A stretch of DNA of 64,000 nt from Streptomyces sp. CB02400 (GTDB lineage: Bacteria > Actinomycetota > Actinomycetes > Streptomycetales > Streptomycetaceae), in contig NZ_LIWB01000004.1 of assembly GCF_001905725.1 (NCBI RefSeq), forward strand, positions 481,767 through 545,766, read 5' to 3'. The notes beneath the pieces are model-generated. The model was not told the origin of the DNA. It made no database searches and worked only from the letters and a program-made list of their open reading frames with translations. Positions within the stretch are counted from its first letter, which is position 1. The number at the start of each line of letters is the position of its first letter. The position numbers were made by a program, and so were the translations under genes. Positions 49,578-58,127 of the stretch are shown here, in pieces.

Positions 49578-51277
49578 GCCGGCCCTCGGTTCCTTGCGTT
49601 CTTCTCGGTGCTTTCCTCGGCTCGGGAGACGGAGGCCACCGTCTCGGGGTCGAGGTCGAACAGGGTGCGCAGCGCGTCCGCGTACCCGGCGCCGCCGGGC
49701 TCGGCCGCGAGCTGCTTGACCCGTACCGTCGGCGCGTGGAGCAGCTTGTCGACCACCCGCCGCACGGTCTGGGTGATCTCCGCGCGGTGCTTGTCGTCCA
49801 GGCCGGGAAGCCGCCCCTCCAGGCGGGCGATCTCGCCGGCCACCACATCGGCCGCCATGGTGCGCAGGGCGACGACGGTCGGCGTGATGTGCGCCGCCCG
49901 CTGTGCCGCCCCGAACGCGGCGACCTCGTCGGAGACGATACGCCGCACCTGGTCCACATCGGCAGCCATCGGAGCGTCCGCGGAGGCTTCCGCGAGCGAT
50001 TCGATGTCGACGAGGCGCACGCCGGCCAGCCGGTGCGCGGCCGCGTCGATGTCGCGCGGCATCGCCAGGTCCAGCAGGAACAGCACGGGCTCGGGGCGCG
50101 GCGGCTCGGCCACCGGCTCCGGGCGGCGCCGCTCGGGGATCCGGCCGACGGTGGACGCGGTCGCGGCGAGCGCGCCGATCAGCTCGGCGTCGGCCTCCGG
50201 ACCGCTGCGGCCGGTCCGGCCGGTCCGGCCACGGTCGACGGTCGTGCCCGCGGCCCATGCCGCGTGCTGCTCCAGCGTCGCCGCGTCCATTCCGGCGACG
50301 GCGGCCTCGCCCATCACGGAGAAGCCGGGCCGTACGGCGGACAGGTCCAGCGGGCAGCCCTCTTCCGTGCCCACGGAGGTGGGCGGGAGCGGTGCCTCCT
50401 CGACCGGGGCGGTCCCGACGGCCGGCTGCTCGCCGACCCGGCCCTCGACGCCCGCGGCGATCGCCTCGGCCGTGAGGACCAGTCCCGTCGCGCCGGTGCA
50501 GGAGACGACGACGTCGGCACGTGTCAGCTCGAACGGCACCGATCCCATCGGGACCGCGCGGGCCAGCACGTCCGTGTCGTCGCCCTCGGTGAGGATCTGT
50601 GCGAGGCGCTCGGCACGCTCGGGCGTGCGGTTGGCGATCACGATCTCGGCGACACCGGCCCGCGCGAGCGTGGCCGCGGCCAGCGAGGACATCGAACCGG
50701 CGCCGATGACCAGCGCCTTCTTCTCCCGCGCCCAGGTCTCGACGGGCGCGCCGACGGCGAGCTGCTCCAGGCCGAAGGTGACCAGGGACTGCCCGGCGCG
50801 GTCGATACCGGTCTCGGAGTGGGCCCGCTTGCCGACCCTCAGCGCCTGCTGGAACAGGTCGTTCAGCAGCCGTCCGGCGGTGTGCAGTTCCTGCGCGCGG
50901 GCGAGCGCGTCCTTGATCTGGCCGAGGATCTGGCCCTCGCCCACGACCATCGAGTCCAGCCCGCAGGCCACCGAGAACAGGTGGTGGACGGCCCGGTCCT
51001 CGTAGTGCACATAGAGATAAGGAGTGAGCTCCTCCAGGCCGACCCCGCTGTGCTGGGCGAGCAGCGTGGACAGCTCGGCGACACCGGCGTGGAACTTGTC
51101 CACGTCGGCGTAGAGCTCGATGCGGTTGCAGGTGGCGAGGACCGCGGCCTCGGCGGCGGGCTCCGCGGCGACCGTGTCCTGCAGCAGCTTGATCTGCGCG
51201 TCCGCGCCCAGCGAGGCCCGCTCCAGCACGCTGACCGGCGCGCTGCGGTGGCTCAGTCCGACGACGAGGAGACTCAT
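49574..51277 (-). CDS. hemA: Glutamyl-tRNA reductase
   Basis: A 567-residue enzyme that reduces glutamyl-tRNA to glutamate-1-semialdehyde with NADPH, the committing step of the C5 tetrapyrrole route. It has LSHRSAPVSVLERAS, the active-site Cys in LATCNRIELYADV, HLFSVACGLDSMVVGEGQILGQIK and the NADPH motif ALVIGAGSMSSLAA. A roughly 130-residue insert (about 255-385, Pro/Glu/Arg/Gly-rich with RGRTGRTGRSG) lies between the VVVSCTGAT strand and LFLLDLAMPRDI, and explains its length compared with about 420-470 in other bacteria; long forms are usual in Streptomyces. The start overlaps rex. Confidence 0.95.
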   Translation of the reverse strand: MSLLVVGLSHRSAPVSVLERASLGADAQIKLLQDTVAAEPAAEAAVLATCNRIELYADVDKFHAGVAELSTLLAQHSGVGLEELTPYLYVHYEDRAVHHLFSVACGLDSMVVGEGQILGQIKDALARAQELHTAGRLLNDLFQQALRVGKRAHSETGIDRAGQSLVTFGLEQLAVGAPVETWAREKKALVIGAGSMSSLAAATLARAGVAEIVIANRTPERAERLAQILTEGDDTDVLARAVPMGSVPFELTRADVVVSCTGATGLVLTAEAIAAGVEGRVGEQPAVGTAPVEEAPLPPTSVGTEEGCPLDLSAVRPGFSVMGEAAVAGMDAATLEQHAAWAAGTTVDRGRTGRTGRSGPEADAELIGALAATASTVGRIPERRRPEPVAEPPRPEPVLFLLDLAMPRDIDAAAHRLAGVRLVDIESLAEASADAPMAADVDQVRRIVSDEVAAFGAAQRAAHITPTVVALRTMAADVVAGEIARLEGRLPGLDDKHRAEITQTVRRVVDKLLHAPTVRVKQLAAEPGGAGYADALRTLFDLDPETVASVSRAEESTEKNARNRGPA

Positions 51278-52041
51278 GCCGGCATCACGGCGGGTACGTC
51301 CCCGTCGGGCCCCTGGTCGGTGGCGGACTGCTTGCGCGGGGCGGCCGGGGCGGCGACGGCACGCTCGGCCGTGGCCTCCTCGCCGGCCTTGCGCTGCTCG
51401 TGGAAGGCGAGGATCTGCAGCTCGATGGAGAGGTCCACCTTGCGCACGTCGACACCGTCCGGAACGGTCAGCACGGTCGGCGCGAAGTTCAGGATCGAGG
51501 TGACACCGGCGGCCACGAGACGGTCGCAGACCTGCTGGGCGGCGCCGGCGGGGGTCGCGATCACGCCGATCGACACGCCGTTGTCCGTGATGATCGACTC
51601 GAGCTCGTCGGTGTGCTGCACCGGGATGCCGGCGACGGGCTTCCCGGCCATCGCGGGGTCGGCGTCGATCAGCGCGGCGACCCGGAAACCACGGGAGGCG
51701 AACCCGCCGTAGTTGGCGAGGGCGGCGCCGAGGTTACCGATTCCTACGATCACAACCGGCCAGTCCTGGGTCAGGCCGAGTTCGCGGGAGATCTGGTACA
51801 CGAGATACTCGACGTCGTAGCCGACGCCCCTGGTCCCGTACGAGCCCAGGTAGGAGAAGTCCTTGCGCAGCTTCGCGGAGTTGACCCCCGCGGCGGCCGC
51901 CAGCTCCTCCGAGGAGACCGTGGGCACCGAGCGCTCGGAGAGCGCGGTGAGGGCGCGGAGGTACAGCGGAAGGCGGGCGACGGTGGCCTCGGGAATCCCT
52001 CGGCTACGGGTCGCCGGTCGGTGAGTTCGGCCAGTTGCCAC
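51274..52041 (-). CDS. rex: Redox-sensing transcriptional repressor Rex
   Basis: A 255-residue protein. The N-terminal winged helix reads VARLPLYLRALTALSERSVPTVSSEELAAAAGVNSAKLRKDFSYLGSYGTRGVGYDV. The Rossmann domain has VVIVGIGNLGAALANY and binds NADH/NAD+. NADH releases Rex from DNA. A Pro/Ala-rich tail (about 215-255) is extra. The GTG at 52041 has AGGAGC before it. It heads rex-hemACD, the arrangement described in S. coelicolor, and autoregulation fits the Rex box at 52130-52147. Confidence 0.96.
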   Translation of the reverse strand: MATGRTHRPATRSRGIPEATVARLPLYLRALTALSERSVPTVSSEELAAAAGVNSAKLRKDFSYLGSYGTRGVGYDVEYLVYQISRELGLTQDWPVVIVGIGNLGAALANYGGFASRGFRVAALIDADPAMAGKPVAGIPVQHTDELESIITDNGVSIGVIATPAGAAQQVCDRLVAAGVTSILNFAPTVLTVPDGVDVRKVDLSIELQILAFHEQRKAGEEATAERAVAAPAAPRKQSATDQGPDGDVPAVMPA

Positions 52042-52129
52042 GGTGCTCCTGCGGGTAGAGCGGGGCTTCAGGCGGTCATACGTCAGGTCATACGTCCCCG
52101 GACCGCCCCGTCGAATGCAGGCTATGTCT

Positions 52130-52147
52130 TTGTGAACGCGTGCACAA
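52130..52147 (-). promoter_or_regulatory. Rex operator (ROP)
   Basis: The 18-mer TTGTGAACGCGTGCACAA has the TTGTGAA-N4-TTCACAA architecture with one mismatch. It stands 89 bp upstream of the rex start. Its position indicates repression of rex-hemACD at low NADH/NAD+, as known in S. coelicolor. Confidence 0.85.
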
Positions 52148-52320
52148 AGATTGTGTCCGATTTGCCCGGCCAACGTGACCGGGGTCACGCGCCCCCGGCG
52201 CACTCGCGAGGAACCGGCGCACGAGCGCCACCGTTCCTTTTCTTCTGGGGGCAAAACCGCACACTCTCCTCTGTGAATCCCGCCCCCGAGACCAAGCCAC
52301 CATCGATCCTAAGCGACTTT

Positions 52321-52342
52321 CCGGCCAGTTTGGACTGGCCGG
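52321..52342 (-). terminator. Terminator after the glutaredoxin gene
   Basis: A 9-bp perfect stem CCGGCCAGT / ACTGGCCGG with loop TTGG lies one base from the stop codon, followed on the minus strand by AAAGTCGC. The rest of the rex/glutaredoxin spacer (52042-52342) contains only the Rex box and promoter sequence. Confidence 0.75.
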
Positions 52343-52630
52343 TCAGTCGGTGAGGGCCCTGCGGAGGCGGTCCTCGTTCACGCGCCAGAAGGTGTGCTGG
52401 TCGCCGTCGACGAGGACGACGGGGATCTGCTCCCAGTACCGGTCGTGCAGCTCCCGGTCCTGGGTGATGTCCTTGTGCTCCCACGGGACGCCGAGCTCTC
52501 CGCACACCTTCTCCACCACCACCTGCGCGTCGTCGCACAGATGGCAGCCGGGCTTGCGCACGAGGGTGACGAGCCGGTCCTGCGGGGCGGCCGGGGTGTT
52601 GCGGCGGAAGAGTGGGCTCATACGGGCCAT
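52343..52630 (-). CDS. Glutaredoxin-like protein
   Basis: A 95-residue thioredoxin-fold protein of the DUF836/glutaredoxin-like group: LVTLVRKPGCHLCDDAQ with a CxxC pair (CHLC, Cys about 29 and 32), cis-Pro in QIPVVLVDGDQHTFW. A role in cytosolic thiol-disulfide exchange is likely. Either ATG 52630 or 52621 may be used. It lies in the same direction as rex, just upstream, but is separated by a terminator. Confidence 0.87.
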   Translation of the reverse strand: MARMSPLFRRNTPAAPQDRLVTLVRKPGCHLCDDAQVVVEKVCGELGVPWEHKDITQDRELHDRYWEQIPVVLVDGDQHTFWRVNEDRLRRALTD

Positions 52631-52725
52631 TGTCCCGCGCGCCTTAACGCCCCGGACCCGGAGAGTTCACGACGCTCGAACCTCTCGGCTCCGGAACATC
52701 CGCGCCGACTGGCTATGCTCACGCC

Positions 52726-53637
52726 ATGGCCGCTCTCGGATGGCTCACTCCCCGTAGGCGCTCCGCCACGGCACGAAGCGTGCTGGCAGGCGAGGCCTCG
52801 GCGGAGGCAGCGCGCAAGTCCACCCAGGAAGTTTCCGAACGCGAACCGGAGTTCCCGGTCGTCGGGGACGAACGGGCCGCCGCGTTCTTCGACCTGGACA
52901 ACACGGTGATGCAGGGCGCCGCCCTGTTCCACTTCGGGCGGGGACTGTACAAACGGAAGTTCTTCGAGACACGCGAGCTGGCGCGGTTCGCCTGGCAGCA
53001 GGCGTGGTTCCGGCTGGCCGGGGTCGAGGACCCCGAGCACATGCAGGAGGCCCGCGACTCGGCGCTCTCCATCGTCCAGGGCCACCGCGTCTCCGAGCTG
53101 CAGTCCATCGGCGAGGAGATCTACGACGAGTACATGGCCGAGCGGATCTGGCCGGGCACCCGGGCGCTGGCACAGGCGCACCTGGACGCGGGGCAGCGGG
53201 TGTGGCTGGTGACGGCGGCGCCGGTGGAGATCGCCCAGGTGATCGCGCGCCGGCTGGGGCTGACGGGCGCGCTCGGCACGGTGGCGGAGTCGGTCGACGG
53301 CGTGTACACGGGCAAACTGGTGGGCGAACCACTGCACGGCCCCGCGAAGGCGGAGGCGGTACGCGCGCTGGCGCTCGCGGAGGAACTGGACCTCGGCCGC
53401 TGCGCGGCGTACAGCGACTCGCACAACGACATCCCGATGCTGTCCCTGGTGGGCCACCCCTACGCGATCAACCCGGACTCCAAGCTCCGCAAACACGCCC
53501 GCCGCATGGACTGGCGCCTACGCGACTACCGCACCGGCCGCAAGGCGGCCAAGGTCGGCATCCCGGCAGCAGCAGGCGTCGGCGCGGTAGCCGGCGGCAC
53601 AGCAGCCGCCATCGCCCTCCACCGCAAACGCCGCTGA
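52726..53637 (+). CDS. HAD-IB family hydrolase
   Basis: A 303-residue phosphatase of the SerB-like subclass IB. Motif I AAFFDLDNTVMQG carries the Asp nucleophile and second Asp, motif II is WLVTAAPVEIAQ, and motifs III/IV are GPAKAEAV and AAYSDSHNDIPML. An Arg-rich amphipathic tail and a Gly/Ala hydrophobic end (VGIPAAAGVGAVAGGTAAAIAL) suggest membrane association. The substrate is unknown; relatives act on phosphoserine or lysophosphatidate-type compounds. It is divergent from the glutaredoxin gene. Confidence 0.9.
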   Translation: MAALGWLTPRRRSATARSVLAGEASAEAARKSTQEVSEREPEFPVVGDERAAAFFDLDNTVMQGAALFHFGRGLYKRKFFETRELARFAWQQAWFRLAGVEDPEHMQEARDSALSIVQGHRVSELQSIGEEIYDEYMAERIWPGTRALAQAHLDAGQRVWLVTAAPVEIAQVIARRLGLTGALGTVAESVDGVYTGKLVGEPLHGPAKAEAVRALALAEELDLGRCAAYSDSHNDIPMLSLVGHPYAINPDSKLRKHARRMDWRLRDYRTGRKAAKVGIPAAAGVGAVAGGTAAAIALHRKRR

Positions 53638-54472
53638 CACACGCGATCCCGCTCACCGCGGGCAGCCGCATGCGCAAGACCGCGGACCGTCGCGCCGCCG
53701 GGACGACACGGGTGGACACGACAGCACCCCACAAACACCACTCATCGCGGGCAGTCGTGCCGCCGGGACGACACGAGCGGACACGACAGCACCCCACAAA
53801 CACCACTCACCGCAGACAGTCGTGCCGCCAGGACGACACGAGCGGACACGACAGCACCCCACAAACGCCGCTCATCGCGGGCAGTCGTGCCGCTGGGGCG
53901 GCACGGGTGGGCGCGACGGCACCCCACAAGCGCCGGGCAGCGCGACGAACCCCCGCTCAACCGCGGCACCGCGCACCCGGCCAACCCCGCCGCACGGGCA
54001 AACGTGACTGCACCCGACAAACGCCGGGCCGCGCGGACACCCCCGCCCCGGCCCCGGCACCGGCACCGGACCCCGTCAACCCCGCCGCCGCACCACGCCC
54101 CCGGTCAACCCCCATCCCCCCACCGAACCGACCACCGCGGACCACTTCCGCCACCCCGCCCCCGCCCCCGGCCAATCCAACTGCCGTACCCCACAACCCC
54201 CTTGCCCAGTCCTCTTGGCTGCACACGGCCACGACCCGCCCCACACCCACCCGAAACACGAACCATTCCGGTCAACAACCGATCACCACACCGCACCTGA
54301 ACACCCATCAACCGGTTACGGAAACGACGTAATCGACGATTTGAGCAACTCGGTGTAGCAGAGCCTGCACGAAGCGTTATTCTCCTCAGACGCAATCCGG
54401 TACCCCAACCCAGCTACCACGGGTGAACGGTCCCGCACTGCACGTGATGGAAGCTCTGCCTCTGGGAGTCCC
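53638..54472. other. 835-bp non-coding region upstream of bldN
   Basis: No coding bias is seen. From left to right it holds the 65-bp tandem repeat (53686-53945), further degenerate copies to about 54060, a strongly C-rich, G-poor stretch (about 54040-54265), and then 200 bp of more balanced sequence that should contain the bldN promoter. There the small inverted repeat TTACG-N7-CGTAA (54316-54332) and the pentamers GTGTAGC and GCGTTATT are noticeable. No clear sigma recognition element could be fixed by eye. Confidence 0.6.
53686..53945. repeat. 65-bp tandem repeat, four units, with palindromic core
   Basis: Units begin at 53686, 53751, 53816 and 53881 with exact 65-bp spacing. Each has GCAGTCGTGCCGCC, GGACGACACG, ACAGCACCCCACAAAC and an AT-rich-ended CACTCATCGCG link. 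The last unit carries the archetype core CGTGCCGCTGGGGCGGCACG, an 8-bp stem, as in the copies at 8101 and 19546. Unit-to-unit differences are few. A partial fifth unit precedes it at 53655. Confidence 0.85.
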
Positions 54473-55324
54473 GTGTACCCACACGTCGGGGTTGACGCCT
54501 CGGGCCTGGCTACGCTGCGCGCGACAGTCGCGACAGCCCGAGACCTGCTGCGCGGCATCGTCCCCATCGCGCACACGGTCCCCGCGTTCGCCACCGCCCC
54601 CGCCGCCGGCCCGTGCTACGCCCTCGCCGACGGCAGCGCCGCGGTCGGCGGACGGGGGCGCCGCTCCACAGCGCCCTCCACACCCCCCGCCGCCACGGCC
54701 AGGGGCGCGGCCAGAGGAGCCGCCGCCAGGACGACCACCGGCACCCCCGCCGCCCGCCGCCCCGCCGCCGACAGCGACAGTGCCCGGATGATGGACCTCG
54801 TCGAGCGCGCCCAGGCCGGCGAGGCCGAGGCCTTCGGCCGGCTGTACGACCAGTACAGTGACACCGTCTACCGCTACATCTACTACCGCGTCGGCGGCAA
54901 GGCGACCGCCGAGGACCTCACCAGCGAGACCTTTCTGCGCGCACTGCGCCGCATCGGCACCTTCACCTGGCAGGGCCGCGACTTCGGCGCCTGGCTGGTG
55001 ACCATCGCCCGCAACCTCGTCGCCGACCACTTCAAGTCCAGCCGCTTCCGCCTCGAGGTCACCACCGGCGAGATGCTCGACGCCAACGAGGTCGAGCGCT
55101 CCCCCGAGGATTCCGTTCTCGAGTCCCTGTCCAACGCCGCCCTCCTCGATGCCGTACGACGACTCAACCCCCAACAGCGGGAGTGCGTCACGCTCCGATT
55201 CCTCCAAGGTCTGTCCGTCGCGGAGACCGCCCGTGTGATGGGCAAGAACGAGGGTGCCATCAAGACCCTCCAGTACCGGGCCGTCCGCACCCTCGCCCGG
55301 CTCCTCCCGGACGACGCCCGCTGA
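54473..55324 (+). CDS. bldN: BldN, developmental ECF sigma factor with pro-sequence
   Basis: A 283-residue ECF RNA-polymerase sigma factor. Region 2 is DLVERAQAGEAEAFGRLYDQYSDTVYRYIYYR and DLTSETFLRAL. Region 4 is DAVRRLNPQQRECVTLRFLQGLSVAETARVMGKNEGAIKTLQYRAVRTLARLL. The N-terminal 100 residues (YPHVGVDASGLATLRATV..., Ala/Thr/Pro-rich) are not part of the core and match the pro-sequence of S. coelicolor BldN, which is removed by proteolysis before the factor is active. It directs genes for aerial hyphae, chaplins/rodlins, bldM and rsbN. The GTG at 54473 is the known-type start. It is followed by rsbN. Confidence 0.93.
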   Translation: MYPHVGVDASGLATLRATVATARDLLRGIVPIAHTVPAFATAPAAGPCYALADGSAAVGGRGRRSTAPSTPPAATARGAARGAAARTTTGTPAARRPAADSDSARMMDLVERAQAGEAEAFGRLYDQYSDTVYRYIYYRVGGKATAEDLTSETFLRALRRIGTFTWQGRDFGAWLVTIARNLVADHFKSSRFRLEVTTGEMLDANEVERSPEDSVLESLSNAALLDAVRRLNPQQRECVTLRFLQGLSVAETARVMGKNEGAIKTLQYRAVRTLARLLPDDAR

Positions 55325-55425
55325 CCCGGACCCGTCCGTCCACCCGCCGACCGGAACACGCTCCGCGACACCCAACTCACGGTACGTGAAACCCGGTTGG
55401 CTTCGTCATTCGGCCATCCCGGGTC

Positions 55426-55454
55426 CGTAACCCAAGTGCCGCGCCACTCGTTGT
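55426..55454 (+). promoter_or_regulatory. Candidate BldN-dependent promoter of rsbN
   Basis: CGTAAC (55426-55431) and CGTTGT (55449-55454) are separated by 17 bp. The BldN consensus known from the bldM promoter is CGTAAC and CGTTGA. It lies in the bldN-rsbN spacer, 130 bp before the rsbN start, and would let BldN switch on its own inhibitor. Confidence 0.7.
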
Positions 55455-55583
55455 GCGGGATACAGGCTCCCTGTGGTCACCCCCTGACCGACTTCGATCA
55501 CTCGATCGTGTGGCCCTGGTCAGGGCGGGAACCCTCAGGACCCCCTGGGGAGTCGACCGTGATGACGAGAGGAGGTGCCGCCA

Positions 55584-56837
55584 GTGATCGCGAACGTATC
55601 GGCGCACCGGCGGGCGAACGCCTTCGCCCAGGCCCTGGAGGAGCAGTCCGACCGGGGCACGGCGGCCGAGCAGTCCGAAGGATCGGCACCGGCCCCGGCC
55701 GCCGCCGCGGAGACCGGGCAGGCAAAACTGCTCGCGCTGACCTCCGGCCTCGGCGCGCTGCCCAAGCCGGAACTGGACCCCGAGGTCAAGGTCGTGCAGC
55801 GGGCCCAGCTGGTGGCCGCGTTCGAGGCCATGCTCCAGGAAGGCACCGCTGCGGGCGAGGCGACGCACCAGGCCGTACCCGAACAGCGCTCGCGCCGGGC
55901 CAGGGGCACCCACCGGGCGACCCCGCTGGGCAAGCTGCGACCACGCTCGCGGCTGGCCAAAGGGCTCACCGCGGGCGGACTCACCGTCGGCGTCGCCGCC
56001 GGCGCCCTCGGCGGAGTCGCCGTCGCCAGCTCCGACGCCCTGCCCGGTGACTCCCTCTACGGAGTCAAGCGCGGCATCGAGGACGTCAAGCTCGGCCTCG
56101 CCGACGGCAACGACGAGCGTGGCCGGGTCTACCTCGACCACGCCTCCACCCGCCTGGGCGAAGCCCGCCGGCTGATGGAGCGCGACCGCGGCGGCACCCT
56201 CGACCATGAGTCCCTCGGCGAGATCCGCCGCGCCCTGTCCGGGATGCGGCACGACGCCGCCGAGGGCCACCGGCTGCTGCGCGAGGCCTACGAGCGCGAC
56301 CCGGACTCCCTGGGCCCCATGCAGGCGCTCTCCTCCTTCTCCCGGACGCACCGCCAGAGCTGGGGCACCCTGCGCGACCGGCTGCCCGTGCAGCTTGGGG
56401 ACGTGAGTGAGCAGGTCTCGTCGGTGTTCGACGCCATAGAGGAAGACGTCGCCCCGCTGCGGTCGCTGCTCCCCCAGCCCTCGACCGACGAGGACGACGA
56501 CGGTGCGGAGCGGCGCGGCTCCGAGTCGACACCCGGCACCCCGTCGTCCGGCACGGGCCCCTCGCAGTCCCCCGACACGGGCGACGGCACCTCCGGCGAG
56601 AGCGGCGCCGGCAGCGCCGGCCCCTCCGGTTCCGCCGACACCGGCCGCGAGACCGACGGCCTGCTAGGCGGCAACACCGGCGGCCTGCTCGACCCGCCCA
56701 AGGAAAGCGACGCCGTCTCCACCCCTCCACCGGCGGAAGACCACATCACCCCGCCCCCCGCCCCCGACATCACCCTCCCACCCCTCCTCCCCGGCCTCCT
56801 CCCCGGCCTGGGCATCGACAGCGAGGACGACGAGTAG
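55584..56837 (+). CDS. rsbN: RsbN, anti-sigma factor of BldN
   Basis: A 417-residue single-span membrane anti-sigma factor. The cytoplasmic N-terminal part (about 1-120) starts VIANVSAHRRANAFAQALEE and binds BldN in S. venezuelae. A membrane helix follows (LTAGGLTVGVAAGALGGVAVASS), then the extracytoplasmic DUF5667 domain (ALPGDSLYGVKRGIEDVKL..., helical) and a long Pro/Gly/Ser/Asp-rich tail ending GLLPGLGIDSEDDE. The GTG at 55584 with AGGAGG eight bases upstream is the better start; GTG 55575 lies on the ribosome site. It is identified by position and by BldN association. Confidence 0.9.
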   Translation: MIANVSAHRRANAFAQALEEQSDRGTAAEQSEGSAPAPAAAAETGQAKLLALTSGLGALPKPELDPEVKVVQRAQLVAAFEAMLQEGTAAGEATHQAVPEQRSRRARGTHRATPLGKLRPRSRLAKGLTAGGLTVGVAAGALGGVAVASSDALPGDSLYGVKRGIEDVKLGLADGNDERGRVYLDHASTRLGEARRLMERDRGGTLDHESLGEIRRALSGMRHDAAEGHRLLREAYERDPDSLGPMQALSSFSRTHRQSWGTLRDRLPVQLGDVSEQVSSVFDAIEEDVAPLRSLLPQPSTDEDDDGAERRGSESTPGTPSSGTGPSQSPDTGDGTSGESGAGSAGPSGSADTGRETDGLLGGNTGGLLDPPKESDAVSTPPPAEDHITPPPAPDITLPPLLPGLLPGLGIDSEDDE

Positions 56838-56841
56838 GACA

Positions 56842-56945
56842 GAATGCGCAGTTCCCCGCACCCCTTCAAGGGTGCGGGGAACTGCGCATTCTTCAGGGGC
56901 GCGGGGGACTGCGCTTCTTCAGGGGCGCGGGGAACTGCGCGAACA
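56842..56945. repeat. Palindromic intergenic repeat, two to three copies (terminator of rsbN)
   Basis: A perfect 22-bp inverted repeat (56842-56863 / 56870-56891) with loop CTTCAA is followed by two imperfect direct copies of the TTCAGGGGCGCGGGG-ACTGCGC arm at 56892-56944. This GGGGCGCGGGGAACTGCGC family is common between Streptomyces genes and is likely a terminator here. Confidence 0.85.
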
Positions 56946-57027
56946 ACCACAACCGGCCCGCACCCGCCACACACCCCACCGCACCGAGCTCTCCCGCACC
57001 CAGCGCCCCGGGGTCAGAGGGGCCCCT

Positions 57028-58113
57028 TCAGAAGAACACCGACCTGCGCTGCACCAGCAACTTGTACAGCGTGTGCTGAATCTGCTCCCTGACCTGATCG
57101 GTCAGATTGAACATCAGCATCGGATCATCCGCCGCCTCCAACGGATACCCATCCGTCAAAATCGGCTCACCGAACTGAATCGTCCACTTCGTCGGCAACG
57201 GGATCGCCCCCAACGGCCCCAGCCAAGGAAACGTCGGCGTCAGCGGAAAGTACGGAAAGCCCAGCACCCGCGCCAACGTCTTCGCGTTGCCGATCATCGG
57301 GTAGATCTCCTCCGCCCCGACGATCGAGCACGGAACGATCGGGACACCCTGCCGCAGCGCGGTGGAGACGAACCCGCCACGCCCGAACCGCTGCAACTTG
57401 TACCGCTCACCGAACGGCTTCCCGATGCCCTTGAACCCCTCCGGCATCACCCCCACCAGCTCACCCTGCCCGAGCAGCTGCTCGGCGTCCTCCGCGCACG
57501 CCAGGGTGTGCCCGAGCTTGCGGGCGAGTTCGTTGACCACGGGCAGCATGAACACCAGGTCCGCCGCGAGCAGCCGCAGATGCCGGCCGGCCGGATGGTG
57601 GTCGTGGACGGCGACCTGCATCATCAGCCCGTCCACCGGCACCGTCCCCGAGTGGTTGGCGACGATCAGCGCGCCGCCCTCCGAGGGGATGTTCTCGATG
57701 CCCTTCACCTCGACCCGGAAGTACTTCTCGTACACCGGCCGCAGCAGGGACATCAGGACCTGGTCGGTGAGCTCCTCGTCGTAGCCGAAGTCGTCGACGT
57801 CGTAGTCCCCGGTGAGCCGACGGCGCAGAAACGCCAGCCCGCTCGCGACCCGCCGCTCCAGACCGCCGGTGCCGTCGTCGGCGGCCTCCACGGCCGGCTC
57901 CTGGGGCTGCTCGTCCTCACCGGTCACCGGAACATCATCCTGCACGGACGCCACACCCGGCAGCGGCTGAACCTCCCCGACCTCCCCGACCACCGCGGGC
58001 CGCGCACCGCCCTGGCGCCGGCTCCCCGCGCCCCGGCGACGCGACGGGCGCTGCGCGGCACCCCCACGTGAGCGGTGGTCGTCGTCGAACGGAATGACCT
58101 TGGCGTCCGCCAT
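57028..58113 (-). CDS. Lysophospholipid acyltransferase family protein
   Basis: A 361-residue PlsC-fold protein. The acceptor motif is ANHSGTVPVDGLMM (about 180-192), followed by MPEGFKGIGKPFGERYKLQRFGRGGF and VPIVPCSIVGAEEIYPMIG. The first 110 residues are polar and poorly conserved. It is expected to transfer an acyl chain to lysophosphatidate or a related acceptor at the inner membrane face. It is tightly linked to the epimerase gene upstream (14 bp). Confidence 0.88.
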   Translation of the reverse strand: MADAKVIPFDDDHRSRGGAAQRPSRRRGAGSRRQGGARPAVVGEVGEVQPLPGVASVQDDVPVTGEDEQPQEPAVEAADDGTGGLERRVASGLAFLRRRLTGDYDVDDFGYDEELTDQVLMSLLRPVYEKYFRVEVKGIENIPSEGGALIVANHSGTVPVDGLMMQVAVHDHHPAGRHLRLLAADLVFMLPVVNELARKLGHTLACAEDAEQLLGQGELVGVMPEGFKGIGKPFGERYKLQRFGRGGFVSTALRQGVPIVPCSIVGAEEIYPMIGNAKTLARVLGFPYFPLTPTFPWLGPLGAIPLPTKWTIQFGEPILTDGYPLEAADDPMLMFNLTDQVREQIQHTLYKLLVQRRSVFF

Positions 58114-58127
58114 CGTTGCTGCGCTCC

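Noticed and set aside
54316..54332. TTACG-N7-CGTAA as a BldD operator before bldN
   Set aside because: The spacing does not match the known BldD box. It is left as an unassigned inverted repeat.
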